Shown here: positions 35,039-47,292 of the stretch, piece by piece
Layout: each line of letters opens with the position of its first letter
How positions within the stretch are numbered: position 1 is the stretch's first letter
Assembly (NCBI GenBank): GCA_027422505.1
Contig: JAPQWV010001344.1
Span: 1 to 64,000 of the forward strand
Reading direction: 5' to 3'
DNA from: Craterostigma plantagineum
Taxonomy: Eukaryota; Streptophyta; Magnoliopsida; Lamiales; Linderniaceae
DNA length: 64,000 nucleotides
Made by a program: the position numbers and the translations under genes
Notes under the pieces: model-generated
The model's database searches: none
What the model saw: only the letters and a program-made list of their open reading frames with translations
Told to the model about the DNA's origin: nothing

Positions 35039-38000
35039 TCAGCCCGGGTGAAACAGCTCAGGGTAACGAATTCGCATTTCGTCCTCCCGTTCCCATGTGG
35101 CTTCTTCCGTGGATTGGTTCCGCCACAACACTTTTACTAAAGGAATGTCTTTGTTCCTAAGTCTTTTGGTCTCGTACATCAATATCTCCACCGGGGTCTC
35201 TTCATAGCTTAGATCCGGTTTCAATTGTTGATGTAGAGATTCGTTTCCTAGAACGTGGTTCGGGTCAGCTATGTATTTTCGCAGTGTCGAGACGTGGAAC
35301 ACGTCATGCACTTGCGATAACGAGGCTGGCAGTTCTAATTGGTATGCCACCTCGCCAACCCTCTTCAGTATCCTAAATGGACCGATATATCTAGGGCTTA
35401 GCTTTCCTTTCTTCCCGAACCTCTTTACGCCCTTCATCGGCGATACCTTAATAAACACCGTATCGTCTTCTTCGAATTCCAGCGGTCGACGTCTTCTGTC
35501 GGCGTAGCTTTTCTGCCGACTCTGTGCCGTTCGCATTCTTTCTCGTATGGTGGTAATGGCTTCCGTCATTTCTCGTACTATGTCAGGGCCTAACACTGCC
35601 CGTTCGCCAACCTCGTCCCAATGTACTGGGGATCTGCACTTTCGCCCGTATAGCGCTTCGTACGGTGCCATCCCAATGGTGACGTGGTAGCTGTTGTTGT
35701 ACGAGAACTCGATCAGTGGGAGGTACTTACTCCAATTTCCTTTGAAATCGAGTACGCACGCTCGGAGCATATCCTCCAGCGTCTGAATAGTTCGCTCGGA
35801 TTGACCGTCCGTCTGTGGATGGTAGGCGGTACTAAAAGATAGCTTCGTTCCCATCGCCTTTTGCAAGCTCGTCCAGAATTTCGACAGAAATCTGGAGTCG
35901 CAATCCGAGACTATTGAGGATGGAACGCCGTGCAGTCGCACTATTTCTTGGATATAGAGCTCAGCGTACCGTTCCATGGAAAACGTCGTGCTAATGGGTA
36001 AGAAGTGGGCGGACTTGGTGAGTCTGTCGACAATCACCCAAATCGCGTCGTGCCCCTTCGTGTTCCTCGGAAGTCCTACTACGAAGTCCATGGTAATGTT
36101 ATCCCATTTCCATTCCGGAATGGGTAACGGTTGTAGGGTTCCCGCCGGGCTTTGATGCTCGGCTTTTATCTGCTGGCACGTCAGGCACTGACTCACGAAA
36201 GTTGCGATGTCCTTTTTCATGCCTGGCCACCAGTAGTTCTCCTTTAAACCTTTGTACATCTTCGTTGCTCCTGGATGTACTGAGTATGCGGTAGCATGGG
36301 CTTCCGTCATTATCGTCCTTCTTAGCTCAGCGTTGTCTGGTACATACAACCGATCCTTGAAATACATCCGTCCGTCTTCCCGTATTATAAGATCTCCAGT
36401 TGTTTGTCCCTGCTGTGCTTCCTTCGTCTTCATATACATCTCGTCTGTTCCTTGCGCTGTCTTAATTTGCTCTAATAGCGTCGGCTGCAGAGTTAAGGCC
36501 GCTAGCTGTGCCTCAACTTCGCCTAACCATACGACTTCTACTTCCAGCAGTTGCAGTTCTGCACTAACTGCTTTTCGGCTTAAGGCATTGGCTACTACGT
36601 TCGCCTTGCCTGGGTGGTAGTTGATTACGCAGTCATAATCCTTGACTAATTCTAACCACCTCCTCTGCCTCATATTCAGCTCCTTTTGCGTAAAGAAGTA
36701 CTTGAGGCTCTTGTGGTCCGTGTATATTTCACACCGCTCTCCATAGAGGTAATGCCTCCAGATCTTGAGAGCAAAGACCACTGCCGCCAGTTCTAGGTCG
36801 TGCGTCGGGTAATTCTTCTCGTACTCTTTCAGTTGGCGGGAAGCGTATGCTACTACGTTCCCGTTCTGCATTAGTACGCACCCTAATCCGTTCTTCGACG
36901 CATCACTATACACCGTAAACCCTCCGGTTCCCGAAGGTATTGTGAGAACTGGGGCTGTCGTAAGCCGTTCCTTCAGCTCTTGGAAACTCCGTTCACATTC
37001 CATGGTCCATTGAAATGGAGTATTCTTCCTGGTCAGCCTCGTCAGTGTCGACGCTATTTTCGAGAAGTCCTTTATAAACTTCCTATAGTATCCTGCCAGA
37101 CCGAGGAAACTTCGTATTTCCGTTACGTTCGTCGGTCTGGGCCAATTGCTAATGGCTTCTATCTTCTTTGGGTCTACAGAAATCCCTTCTCCTGATACTA
37201 TATGCCCCAAGAAGGCGACTTGGTCGAGCCAAAATTCGCACTTCTTGAACTTGGCGTATAGTTGCTTGTCCCGTAGTATTCCTAGGACTGTTCTCAGGTG
37301 TTCTTCGTGCTCCTCCTTCGTCCGTGAATAGATTAGGATGTCATCAATGAAGACGATGACAAACTTATCTAAGTAGGGTTTGAACACCCGGTTCATTAAA
37401 TCCATAAAAGCTGCAGGCGCATTAGTCAGCCCGAATGGCATCACCAGAAACTCGTAGTGGCCATAACGGGTACTAAAGGCCGTCTTCGGGACATCTTCCT
37501 TCCGGATCCTCAGTTGATGGTAGCCCGATCTTAAGTCGATCTTGGAGAAGACCGTGGCACCTTGTAGTTGATCGAACAGATCGTCTATCCTAGGGAGTGG
37601 ATACTTGTTCTTAATCGTTAACTTATTCAGCTCCCTATAGTCTATGCATAGTCGCATAGACCCATCTTTCTTCTTCACGAATAGCACCGGCGCCCCCCAG
37701 GGAGAGAAACTCGGCTGTATGAACTCTCTCTGCAGGAGTTCGTCGAGTTGGTCCTTTAACTCCTTCATTTCCGTCGGTGCTAGCCGATGTGGTGCCTTAG
37801 ATACTGGTGCCGCTCCAGGTACCAGATCTATAGCGAACTCTATTTCCCGTTCAGGTGGTAGTCCCGATAACTCTTCGGGAAATACGTCGGGGAAGTCCTT
37901 AACTATTGGTACTTCCTCGAGTTTCGGGGAGGCGTTTTCTTCCGAATTGATAGCGAATACCAGATAGGCTTCGCATCCTGATCTGATCAATCGTTGGGCT

Positions 38001-38164
38001 TTCAATGCTGATATCCTAGAGATCATATTCCCCTTACTAGTTCCTACGAACTTAAGGGGTTTATTCCCATCCATGTTGAGTGTGACTATCTTGCGGTGGC
38101 AGTCTATGACGGCTCCGTACTTCGATAGCCAATCCATTCCAAGGATCACTTCATAGTCATTCAT
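35039..38164 (-). CDS. Ty3/gypsy pol (RT, RNase H, integrase, chromodomain), left copy
   Basis: The open frame is 1041 codons, in order: end of the protease region ([12 protein letters not shown], 7-18); RT at about 130-320 with [10 protein letters not shown] and the catalytic FIDDIL (272-277); RNase H with [10 protein letters not shown] (D421), HDLELA (E458) and TDHKSLKYF (D483). Integrase follows with its zinc-binding H623, H630, C660, C663 and triad D693, D754, E790. A chromodomain ends the protein (about 986-1041, [15 protein letters not shown]). The polyprotein would copy and integrate the element, with the chromodomain guiding insertion into chromatin. In RNase H the usual ADALSR is ANALSR, so the fourth acidic residue is Asn. 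The Met at 38164 is only the first in the open stretch; the natural frame comes from gag-protease through two single-base breaks. Confidence 0.93.
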   Translation of the reverse strand: MNDYEVILGMDWLSKYGAVIDCHRKIVTLNMDGNKPLKFVGTSKGNMISRISALKAQRLIRSGCEAYLVFAINSEENASPKLEEVPIVKDFPDVFPEELSGLPPEREIEFAIDLVPGAAPVSKAPHRLAPTEMKELKDQLDELLQREFIQPSFSPWGAPVLFVKKKDGSMRLCIDYRELNKLTIKNKYPLPRIDDLFDQLQGATVFSKIDLRSGYHQLRIRKEDVPKTAFSTRYGHYEFLVMPFGLTNAPAAFMDLMNRVFKPYLDKFVIVFIDDILIYSRTKEEHEEHLRTVLGILRDKQLYAKFKKCEFWLDQVAFLGHIVSGEGISVDPKKIEAISNWPRPTNVTEIRSFLGLAGYYRKFIKDFSKIASTLTRLTRKNTPFQWTMECERSFQELKERLTTAPVLTIPSGTGGFTVYSDASKNGLGCVLMQNGNVVAYASRQLKEYEKNYPTHDLELAAVVFALKIWRHYLYGERCEIYTDHKSLKYFFTQKELNMRQRRWLELVKDYDCVINYHPGKANVVANALSRKAVSAELQLLEVEVVWLGEVEAQLAALTLQPTLLEQIKTAQGTDEMYMKTKEAQQGQTTGDLIIREDGRMYFKDRLYVPDNAELRRTIMTEAHATAYSVHPGATKMYKGLKENYWWPGMKKDIATFVSQCLTCQQIKAEHQSPAGTLQPLPIPEWKWDNITMDFVVGLPRNTKGHDAIWVIVDRLTKSAHFLPISTTFSMERYAELYIQEIVRLHGVPSSIVSDCDSRFLSKFWTSLQKAMGTKLSFSTAYHPQTDGQSERTIQTLEDMLRACVLDFKGNWSKYLPLIEFSYNNSYHVTIGMAPYEALYGRKCRSPVHWDEVGERAVLGPDIVREMTEAITTIRERMRTAQSRQKSYADRRRRPLEFEEDDTVFIKVSPMKGVKRFGKKGKLSPRYIGPFRILKRVGEVAYQLELPASLSQVHDVFHVSTLRKYIADPNHVLGNESLHQQLKPDLSYEETPVEILMYETKRLRNKDIPLVKVLWRNQSTEEATWEREDEMRIRYPELFHPG

Positions 38165-38429
38165 GGAAATAACTATGAGATCTATGGGTAGTTCCCTATC
38201 CTCGATTACTATTGGGAATCCCGTAAAACTTGATTAGTTTGGGTGGGATCCCCGTTCGGAACCGTGACCCTAAACTCGCACTCAGCTCGGCGAGGCGTGA
38301 CTCCTACTCTTGCGACATACTTAACGGATGCAAACGAATGAGTCGCCCCGGAGTCGACTAGGATGCATGTGGGGGTTTGATAAACGAGGAGGGTACCTGT
38401 TACCACTGCTGGGTTATTTTCCGCTTCTT
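38165..38429 (-). pseudogene. Aspartic protease of the left copy, frameshifted on both sides
   Basis: The 65-aa frame 38209-38406 contains CILVDSGATHSF, the retroviral-type protease active site. The right copy reads through here for longer, which shows one base missing near 38218 and another near 38432 in this copy. The first separates protease from pol and the second separates gag from protease. A full polyprotein cannot be made from this copy. Confidence 0.88.
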
Positions 38430-39503
38430 CGAAGTTATGGTGAAAACCCTGGCCGGTACCCTTGGTGGTTCTATCTGGTTCCTAACTTGGCTTCCGGATC
38501 CACCTTCCGGACATGCCCTTAAGTAATGGCATGTCTTGCCACATTTGAAGCAGACAGCATTCTGGGAGTGGCAGACTCCCGTGTGCCTTCGTGCACACTT
38601 CGGGCACACGGGTAGTTCCAACTGGGGTCTACCCTGATTGGGGTTAAACTGCGGGGGTGGTCCAGGTCGGTTCTGGAATCTCTGCTGTCCTTCCTTGGCG
38701 GCGAATGGCCGCTTTGGGTTACTTCCGCTCCCCTGCGGCCCTTGCGCGAACTTGCGCTTAGCTTCTTGGGCGCGAGCAATCCTAGCCTCAGCTTGCTCCG
38801 CCATTAAGGCTCTCTCAGCCACTTGAGCGTAAGTGGCTCCTTGTACACCCGCCATACTTACATCCCGATATAACTCGGGCTTCAGCCCTTCCATGAATCG
38901 CTCGATCTTGAGCGCGTCCGTGCTGACCATATGAGCAGCGAACCTTGAAAGCTGCTCGAACTTCCTGATGTACTCCGCCACTGTCATTGCTCCCTGGCGG
39001 AGGTTGATGAACTCATTCATCCTTTGGGCTCTGACCGGGGCGGTGTAATACTTTCCTCGAAAAATTTCCTTAAACCTATCCCAGCTCATCGTTAGGGGGT
39101 TTTCGACGGCCGAGACGGTTTCCCACCAGTGTCCGGCGCTCCCCCTTAGCAGGTAGGCAGCGCACATGACCTTTTCCGCCTCCGGGGTGCGACTGTGCTG
39201 GAACATGTTCTCCAGCGTCCTCAGCCAATCCTCAGCGGACGTGGGGTCTACCGCGTCCTCAAACAGTGGGGGATTTAGCTTTCTGAACCTCTCCTCGATC
39301 ATCTCGATTCGTTCAGGTGGGGGAGGTAGATTGGCTGATTGCCCACCAGCATTTTGTTGCTGGATCAGCTGTTGAATCTGGGCCGATTGTTGCCGGACCA
39401 GTTCAGTCAGCTGCAGGATGGTAGCATCCCGACTGTCAGGGGGGTTATTAGTGTCCCTACCCTGATCAGATTCCCTGCTTCCTTCTCCTCTAAGTCTTAC
39501 CAT
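38400..39503 (-). CDS. Ty3/gypsy gag, left copy
   Basis: The open frame is 367 codons from ATG 39503, about 138 bp inside the PBS. It has a Gln-rich N-terminus, then the retrotransposon gag core (EDWLRTLENMFQHSRTPE, YYTAPVRAQRMNEF, MTVAEYIRKFEQLSRFAAHM). A basic linker and CPKCARRHTGVC follow, then the zinc knuckle CFKCGKTCHYLRAC (CX2CX4HX4C). The last residues after FTIT are out of frame because of the base missing near 38432. It forms the particle shell and packages element RNA in this family. Confidence 0.92.
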   Translation of the reverse strand: MVRLRGEGSRESDQGRDTNNPPDSRDATILQLTELVRQQSAQIQQLIQQQNAGGQSANLPPPPERIEMIEERFRKLNPPLFEDAVDPTSAEDWLRTLENMFQHSRTPEAEKVMCAAYLLRGSAGHWWETVSAVENPLTMSWDRFKEIFRGKYYTAPVRAQRMNEFINLRQGAMTVAEYIRKFEQLSRFAAHMVSTDALKIERFMEGLKPELYRDVSMAGVQGATYAQVAERALMAEQAEARIARAQEAKRKFAQGPQGSGSNPKRPFAAKEGQQRFQNRPGPPPQFNPNQGRPQLELPVCPKCARRHTGVCHSQNAVCFKCGKTCHYLRACPEGGSGSQVRNQIEPPRVPARVFTITSKKRKITQQW

Positions 39504-39640
39504 TTTCTCAACTTATCCTGGTAATTCCTAAGGCCAATAAATCAATCCATACAAGAAATTCACATAACATGGTACCTACGAGCAAGGCTGCTTCCGCGCT
39601 TTTGAGTGTGTGTGTATGGACAGTCTACAGGACCTGTGAC

Positions 39641-39656
39641 CGAAGCTCTGATACCA
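39641..39656 (-). other. Primer binding site (tRNA-iMet type), left copy
   Basis: The - strand reads TGGTATCAGAGCTTCG three bases after the LTR end. TGGTATCAGAGC is the common plant PBS complementary to the 3' end of initiator tRNA-Met. Confidence 0.93.
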
Positions 39657-39659
39657 CTT

Positions 39660-42649
39660 TGTCAGGACCCGTCGTCCCGCCCTCGTATTCCGTTCTAATT
39701 CTAAGTGTTAATGCTTTGTTATTGTGCGTATACGTAAAAATGCGAATAAAATTTTTCATTTTAAAACGTGCATGGGGAAATCTTATATACATGTCAAAAG
39801 AATATTCGTAACTCGTTCTACGAATCATCAAAATCAAGTCTACACAAAAATACAAGTGTATGTGTGTGTGCAGCCAAAAGCTCCCTATGCGCCCGGCCTT
39901 CACAGGTCGTCATCCATACACACACTCCCACCTCAAAAGCAGCCGGATAGCTTCAAAAGATCGGCCTCGCGTAAAGGTCGGATCACGTACCGTGATCGTC
40001 AGTACCTACAATACGTAACATAAAGAATGAGCCACCGAGGCTCAGTAAGCAGAAATTATGCATGTATGCACGTGTCCTAACGATCGACAATCCACGTCGT
40101 CGTTTTCTAATGCCATACTCTCCTTCTCATTTTCTTGTCATTTTTCTGACTCATACTTATTTTCTTATACTCTTACTTCGTACGGGCCCTCGGCTTTCTA
40201 TCCCACTATGCGCCATTTCATAGAGATCTCATATGTGGAGGTTCTCACACTAGAAGGTCACCCGAAGGAATCTTCCCTTACTCAATGTGGCCTCCACGCG
40301 GACGCTTCTCACTGGTAGCCAACACCGAGGCCACTAACCGCGGAGGTCACCCGAAGGAATCTTCCCTCCCGGTTAGTGCTTTACGCACTAGAAGGTCACC
40401 CGCAGGAATCTTCCCTTACTCAGTGCGTGCCCCGGGCCGCATCCTCCAGGTTGCATCTCCCGCATACGGGGTATTCCCCCAGCCTCTTGTACAGGCCTTA
40501 TGGCTTCTTTTGCCATGGCTGCATAGGGGAGCCGTGACTCTTCATTGAGTCGACACAAACGCCAATATCGGCGAGTATACATCGCACACAGGCGATCTTA
40601 CGCACGCTCTTACCTCACATCTTACGTACTACTAATGCGTGCAAGTGCTCATGCCATGCTCATATAATTATGCAGATCATACTATCATGCATATAAAATA
40701 ACTTTGTCGTAACATGCACGTTCTACGTAAAATACACGAGCACGTAAATTCACATAATCAGACGCAGGCAAGTTACGTATCGTAGTTGGATTTCTACTTA
40801 CCTGTCGTCCAAGCGTAATTAATATTCTCCCCGTTAGCTCCTAACGTACGACCTTTTTGAATAAGAGGGTTATGATGTTAGTACGTTTGCTTTTCTTGGA
40901 TAATTCGTCGAAACAATAATTTTCGTCATGTTTAGTTATTTAGACTTTGTATAAATTCCCTAGACCTCGCATCTTTCGATTTGCCTTATTAAATTTCCCA
41001 AGTCAGTCGATTTCTATATAATCTCGACAATTTATCCCAAGCTTGATCTCGAGATTTAATATAATTTTAACATCTGAAAATGTCGGCATAAAACTCCACA
41101 TAAATCTCGACATTTTCAAGTTTCGACATTTAGCTAAAGGGTCTCGACATTTTGTTTTGGTAAGGGTTCGACATTTTAGCCTCTCGACATTATCTTCTAG
41201 TTCGACATTTATATTATAGAAATCTCGACATTTACATTTCGACATTTGAAGAAGATGTCGACAGGACTCAAAGTGCATCTCGACATCTTTGTCGACATTT
41301 TTCCTCGACTGTCTTAATTCGACCTTTTTGCTCAGCTCGACATTTATTATCTGTTTCGACATTTATGATTAGAAATGTCGACATGAAACTCGCATGGATC
41401 TCGACATTTATAAAATGTCGATATATATTACGTCGACATTTTTATCTTGGCATTCTTAGCTCGACTTTTAACTTGATCTATCGACATCGTATAAATCTCG
41501 ATATCCTAGGCCTCGACATTTTTCTTTGGTTCTTCGACATTTTTTTGTGTATGAACTCGACATTTATTTCAATTAGAGGTCTCGACATTAAATGAAACTC
41601 GACACCTTATTTTCACATTTCGACATTTTACCTTTTGACATTTGTACAATGGAAATCTCGATATATATATATATATTAAGTCGACATCTTATCTATTACT
41701 CGACATTATATTTCGACATTTGAATTAGAAAATGTCGACATGCATTTCACATGAACCTCGACATTCTGTTTCGACATTTGAATTTAGAAAATGTCGACAT
41801 GACTTTCGACATGCATCTCGACATTTATCATTTGTTTCGACATTTTTAGCTTCAACATCTCGACATTTATCATCATCTTCACTCTTCGTCGTTCATCATC
41901 CCATTGAAACACGATTCTAGCTTATTCTACCCAACATTTACATGTTCTAAATCACATACTAAGCTATTTGCTAGCTAGTTTGTCCGAATAGAGACCTCAT
42001 CATGAGTTTATCTCGCATTTAGGGTTCTTACGGCATTCTTCTTCAACTTTTTGCATTTAAGTTCATTAATGATATCCATCTACACCTAGGGTGCGAAATT
42101 TAAAGCTTAACAAGGGTATTTACTTACAATTTTCGAGTCCCTAAGCTAGTTGGAGTGGCCTTTGTTCGATTTTTGGCTCTCGGCTCCTTCTCCTTTCTCC
42201 TTGCTTTTTCTTCGTTGGTTTCTTTCTTGGTGGGGGTTAGGGAGTTGAAAATATGCTTAGATATTTTATTTGGGGTATGATAGGTGAGACATAGGGTTGG
42301 GCGTGGGTTTCCTTGAATTAGGGAACTTTGCCTCCCATGTTGATTTCTTGCACATTTGGGCCTATTATTAAATTATAGCCCAATACTAGTTCAAATTCCA
42401 AGCTCAACTATTATGTGGCTATTATTAATCACTTCCCTTGGTATTTTCGAAAATTATCCTTCCCAACTTAGGGTCATGATGAACACAAAATTGATAGTGC
42501 ATAATTGCATGAAATTTCTCGTAATATTTCACGGGCATAAAATTCATAACATCACATAAACATTCCACATATACGCAATTATCATGGAATTACGTAAGTC
42601 ATACACGTAATTTATTGGCCGACCTAATTTTCAGGGACCGGGTCCTACA
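39660..42649 (-). repeat. LTR2 (shared middle LTR)
   Basis: It is 2990 bp, with a PBS on its left and a PPT on its right, so it belongs to both copies. It agrees with LTR3 and not LTR1 at the sites I compared (for example GCATGGGG, TACACAAAAAT, CTAACGTACG). There is no target duplication at either side. Confidence 0.95.
41003..41880. repeat. TCGACATT motif field in LTR2
   Basis: This is the same field as in LTR1. Relative to LTR1 it has a 3-bp gain in CATTTTTATCTTGG and a few substitutions (TCGACATCG for TCGGCATCG), both shared in part with LTR3. Confidence 0.9.
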
Positions 42650-42662
42650 TCCTCCCCCCCTT
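42650..42662 (-). other. Polypurine tract, right copy
   Basis: The - strand reads AAGGGGGGGAGGA directly before LTR2, as in the left copy. Confidence 0.88.
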
Positions 42663-42684
42663 AAGGAGGATTTCGCCCCCGAAA

Positions 42685-43041
42685 TCAGCCCGGGTGAAAC
42701 AGCTCAGGGTAACGAATTCGCATTTCGTCCTCCCGTTCCCATGTGGCTTCTTCCGTGGATTGGTTCCGCCACAACACTTTTACTAAAGGAATGTCTTTGT
42801 TCCTAAGTCTTTTGGTCTCGTACATCAATATCTCCACCGGGGTCTCTTCGTAGCTTAGATCCGGTTTCAATTGTTGATGTAGAGATTCGTTCCTAGAACG
42901 TGGTTCGGGTCAGCTATGTATTTTCGCAGTGTCGAGACGTGGAACACGCATGCACTTGCGATAACGAGGCTGGCAGTTCTAATTGGTATGCCACCTCGCC
43001 AACCCTCTTCAGTATCCTAAATGGACCGATATATCTAGGGC
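42685..43041 (-). pseudogene. Chromodomain and integrase C-terminus, right copy
   Basis: The 61-aa frame 42870-42685 is the chromodomain ([31 protein letters not shown]), identical in kind to the left copy. Upstream, to 43041, the integrase C-terminal sequence is split by single-base losses near 42890, 42948 and 43060 relative to the left copy. Confidence 0.88.
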
Positions 43042-43683
43042 TTAGCTTTCCTTTCTTCCGAACCTCTTTACGCCCTTCATCGGCGATACCTTAATAAACA
43101 CCATATCGTCTTCTTCGAATTCCAGCGGTCGACGTCTTCTGTCGGCGTAGCTTTTCTGCCGACTCTGTGCCGTTCGCATTCTTTCTCGTATGGTGGTAAT
43201 GGCTTCCGTCATTTCTCGTACTATGTCAGGGCCTAACACTGCCCGTTCGCCAACCTCGTCCCAATGTACTGGGGATCTGCACTTTCGCCCGTATAGCGCT
43301 TCGTACGGTGCCATCCCAATGGTGACGTGGTAGCTGTTGTTGTACGAGAACTCGATCAGTGGGAGGTACTTACTCCAATTCCCTTTGAAATCGAGTACGC
43401 ACGCTCGGAGCATATCCTCCAGCGTCTGAATAGTTCGCTCGGATTGACCGTCCGTCTGTGGATGGTAGGCGGTACTAAAAGATAGCTTCGTTCCCATCGC
43501 CTTTTGCAAGCTCGTCCAGAATTTCGACAGAAATCTGGAGTCGCAATCCGAGACTATTGAGGATGGAACGCCGTGCAGTCGCACTATTTCTTGGATATAG
43601 AGCTCAGCGTACCGTTCCATGGAAAACGTCGTGCTAATGGTAAGAAGTGGGCGGACTTGGTGAGTATGTCGACAATCACCCAA
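43042..43683 (-). pseudogene. Integrase C-terminal half, right copy
   Basis: The frame contains [15 protein letters not shown] (second catalytic Asp), [15 protein letters not shown] (catalytic Glu) and [18 protein letters not shown]. It is detached from the upstream integrase by a base missing near 43640 and from the chromodomain by one near 43060. The left copy reads straight through both places. Confidence 0.9.
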
Positions 43684-45410
43684 ATCGCGTCGTGCCCCTT
43701 CGTGTTCCTCGGAAGTCCTACTACGAAGTCCATGGTAATGTTATCCCATTTCCATTTCGGAATGGGTAACGGTTGTAGGGTTCCCGCCGGCCTTTGATGC
43801 TCGGCTTTTATCTGCTGGCACGTCAGGCACTGACTCACGAAAGTTGCGATGTCCTTTTTCATGCCTGGCCACCAGTAGTTCTCCTTTAAACCTTTGTACA
43901 TCTTCGTTGCTCCTGGATGTACTGAGTATGCGGTAGCATGGGCTTCCGTCATTATCGTCCTTCTTAGCTCAGCGTTGTCTGGTACATACAACCGATCCTT
44001 GAAATACATCCGTCCGTCTTCCCGTATTATAAGATCTCCAGTTGTTTGTCCCTGCTGTGCTTCCTTCGTCTTCATATACATCTCGTCTGTTCCTTGCGCT
44101 GTCTTAATTTGCTCTAATAGCGTCGGCTGCAGAGTTAAGGCCGCTAGCTGTGCCTCAACTTCGCCTAACCATACGACTTCTACTTCCAGCAGTTGCAGTT
44201 CTGCACTAACTGCTTTTCGGCTTAAGGCATTGGCTACTACGTTCGCCTTGCCTGGGTGGTAGTTGATTACGCAGTCATAATCCTTGACTAATTCTAACCA
44301 CCTCCTCTGCCTCATATTCAGCTCCTTTTGCGTAAAGAAGTACTTGAGGCTCTTGTGGTCCGTGTATATTTCACACCGCTCTCCATAGAGGTAATGCCTC
44401 CAGATCTTGAGAGCAAAGACCACTGCCGCCAGTTCTAGGTCGTGCGTCGGGTAATTCTTCTCGTACTCTTTCAGTTGGCGGGAAGCGTATGCTACTACGT
44501 TCCCGTTCTGCATTAGTACGCACCCTAATCCGTTCTTCGACGCATCACTATACACCGTAAACCCTCCGGTTCCCGAAGGTATTGTGAGAACTGGGGCTGT
44601 CGTAAGCCGTTCCTTCAGCTCTTGGAAACTCCGTTCACATTCCATGGTCCATTGAAATGGAGTATTCTTCCTGGTCAGCCTCGTCAGTGTCGACGCTATT
44701 TTCGAGAAGTCCTTTATAAACTTCCTATAGTATCCTGCCAGACCGAGGAAACTTCGTATTTCCGTTACGTTCGTCGGTCTGGGCCAATTGCTAATGGCTT
44801 CTATCTTCTTTGGGTCTACAGAAATCCCTTCTCCTGATACTATATGCCCCAAGAAGGCGACTTGGTCGAGCCAAAATTCGCACTTCTTGAACTTGGCGTA
44901 TAGTTGCTTGTCCCGTAGTATTCCTAGGACTGTTCTCAGGTGTTCTTCGTGCTCCTCCTTCGTCCGTGAATAGATTAGGATGTCATCAATGAAGACGATG
45001 ACAAACTTATCTAAGTAGGGTTTGAACACCCGGTTCATTAAATCCATAAAAGCTGCAGGCGCATTAGTCAGCCCGAATGGCATCACCAGAAACTCGTAGT
45101 GGCCATAACGGGTACTAAAGGCCGTCTTCGGGACATCTTCCTTTCGGATCCTCAGTTGATGGTAGCCCGATCTTAAGTCGATCTTGGAGAAGACCGTGGC
45201 ACCTTGTAGTTGATCGAACAGATCGTCTATCCTAGGGAGTGGATACTTGTTCTTAATCGTTAACTTATTCAGCTCCCTATATTCTATGCATAGTCGCATA
45301 GACCCATCTTTCTTCTTCACGAATAGCACCGGCGCCCCCCAGGGAGAGAAACTCGGCTGTATGAACTCTCTCTGCAGGAGTTCGTCGAGTTGGTCCTTTA
45401 ACTCCTTCAT
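43584..45410 (-). pseudogene. RT, RNase H and integrase N-terminal half, right copy
   Basis: The open frame is 608 codons, with [25 protein letters not shown] and the HHCC region ([20 protein letters not shown]). It includes the same ANALSR substitution in RNase H as the left copy and has [11 protein letters not shown] where the left copy has [11 protein letters not shown]. It ends by frameshift after HFLPL. The Met at 45410 is internal; true initiation would be at gag. Confidence 0.92.
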
Positions 45411-45481
45411 TTCCGTCGGTGCTAGCCGATGTGGTGCCTTAGATACTGGTGCCGCTCCAGGTACCAGATCTATAGCGAACT

Positions 45482-45790
45482 CTATTTCCCGTTCAGGTGG
45501 TAGTCCGATAACTCTTCGGGAAATACGTCGGGGAAGTCCTTAACTATTGGTACTTCCTCGAGTTTCGGGGAGGCGTTTTCTTCCGAATTGATAGCGAATA
45601 CCAGATAGGCTTCGCATCCTGATCTGATCAATCGTTGGGCTTTCAATGCTGATATCCTAGAGATCATATTCCCCTTACTAGTTCCTACGAACTTAAGGGT
45701 TTATTCCCATCCATGTTGAGTGTGACTATCTTGCGGTGGCAGTCTATGACGGCTCCGTACTTCGATAGCCAATCCATTCCAAGGATCACT
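45482..45790 (-). pseudogene. Protease-RT junction, right copy
   Basis: The 61-aa frame 45667-45482 holds [15 protein letters not shown] and [13 protein letters not shown]. Three losses relative to the left copy (near 45507, 45703 and 45797) break the stretch that is continuous there. No separate product is expected. Confidence 0.82.
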
Positions 45791-46246
45791 TCATAGATTC
45801 ATGGGAATAACTATGAGATCTATGGGTAGTTCCCTATCCTCGATTACAATTGGGCAATCCCGTAAAACTTGATTAGTTTGGGTGGGATCCCCGTTCGGAA
45901 CCGTGACCCTAAACTCGCACTCAGCTCGGCGAGGCGTGACTCCTACTCTTGCGACATACTTAACGGATGCAAATGAATGAGTCGCCCCGGAGTCGACTAG
46001 GATGCATGTGGGGGTTTGATAAACGAGGAGGGTACCTGTTACCACTGCTGGGTTATTTTCCGCTTCTTCGAAAGTTATGGTGAAAACCCTGGCCGGTACC
46101 CTTGGTGGTTCTATCTGGTTCCTAACTTGGCTTCCGGATCCACCTTCCGGACATGCCCTTAAGTAATGGCATGTCTTGCACATTTGAAGCAGACAGCATT
46201 CTGGGAGTGGCAGACTCCCGTGTGCCTTCGTGCACACTTCGGGCAC
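45791..46246 (-). pseudogene. Zinc-knuckle end and aspartic protease, right copy
   Basis: The frame reads KTCHYLRACPEG, ARVFTITFEEAENNPA and CILVDSGATHSF, continuing to [18 protein letters not shown]. This copy is intact across the two places where the left copy is broken. Its own start is artificial because a base is missing in the zinc knuckle near 46178. Confidence 0.88.
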
Positions 46247-47142
46247 ACGGGTAGTTCCAACTGGGGTCTACCCTGATTGGGGTTAAACTGCGGGGGTGGT
46301 CCAGGTCGGTTCTGGAATCTCTGCTGTCCTTCCTTGGCGGCGAATGGCCGCTTTGGGTTACTTCCGCTCCCCTGCGGCCCTTGCGCGAACTTGCGCTTAG
46401 CTTCTTGGGCGCGAGCAATCCTAGCCTCAGCTTGCTCCGCCATTAAGGCTCTCTCAGCCACTTGAGCGTAAGTGGCTCCTTGTACACCCGCCATACTTAC
46501 ATCCCGATATAACTCGGGCTTCAGCCCTTCCATGAATCGCTCGATCTTGAGCGCGTCCGTGCTGACCATATGAGCAGCGAACCTTGAAAGCTGCTCGAAC
46601 TTCCTGATGTACTCCGCCACTGTCATTGCTCCCTGGCGGAGGTTGATGAACCCATTCATCCTTTGGGCTCTGACCGGGGCGGTGTAATACTTTCCTCGAA
46701 AAATTTCCTTAAACCTATCCCAGCTCATCGTTAGGGGGTTTTCGACGGCCGAGACGGTTTCCCACCAGTGTCCGGCGCTCCCCCTTAGCAGGTAGGCAGC
46801 GCACATGACCTTTTCCGCCTCCGGGGTGCGACTGTGCTGGAACATGTTCTCCAGCGTCCTCAGCCAATCCTCAGCGGACGTGGGGTCTACCGCGTCCTCA
46901 AACAGTGGGGGATTTAGCTTTCTGAACCTCTCCCCGATCATCTCGATTCGTTTAGGTGGGGGAGGTAGATTGGCTGATTGCCCACCAGCATTTTGTTGCT
47001 GGATCAGCTGTTGAATCTGGGCCGATTGTTGCCGGACCAGTTCAGTCAGCTGTAGGATGGTAGCATCCCGACTGTCAGGGGGGTTATTAGTGTCCCTACC
47101 CTGATCAGATTCCCTGCTTCCTTCTCCTCTAAGTCTTACCAT
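46159..47142 (-). pseudogene. Ty3/gypsy gag, right copy, frameshifted in the zinc knuckle
   Basis: The open frame is 327 codons from ATG 47142 and nearly identical to the left gag (QRMNGF for QRMNEF, PPPKRIEMIGE for PPPERIEMIEE). It runs off frame at VCFKCARHAIT because one base of the knuckle codons is missing. The RNA-binding knuckle is therefore not completed in this copy. Confidence 0.9.
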
Positions 47143-47276
47143 TTTCTCAACCTATCCTGGTAATTCCTAAGGCCAATAAATCAATCCATACAAGAAATTC
47201 ACATAACATGGTACCTACGAGCAAGGCTGCTTCCGCGCTTTTGAGTGTGTGTGTATGGATCTACAGGACCTGTGAC

Positions 47277-47292
47277 CGAAGCTCTGATACCA
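47277..47292 (-). other. Primer binding site (tRNA-iMet type), right copy
   Basis: The - strand reads TGGTATCAGAGCTTCG three bases inside LTR3, the same as in the left copy. Confidence 0.93.

Noticed and set aside
36252..36620. 122-aa + strand frame opposite pol, present in both chromovirus copies
   Set aside because: It is a shadow of the conserved integrase/RNase H coding strand and has no family features of its own.
39660..42649. Reading the middle LTR as evidence for two independent tandem insertions
   Set aside because: No target duplication flanks it, and PBS and PPT abut it directly. Two insertions would give four LTRs or a nested pattern.
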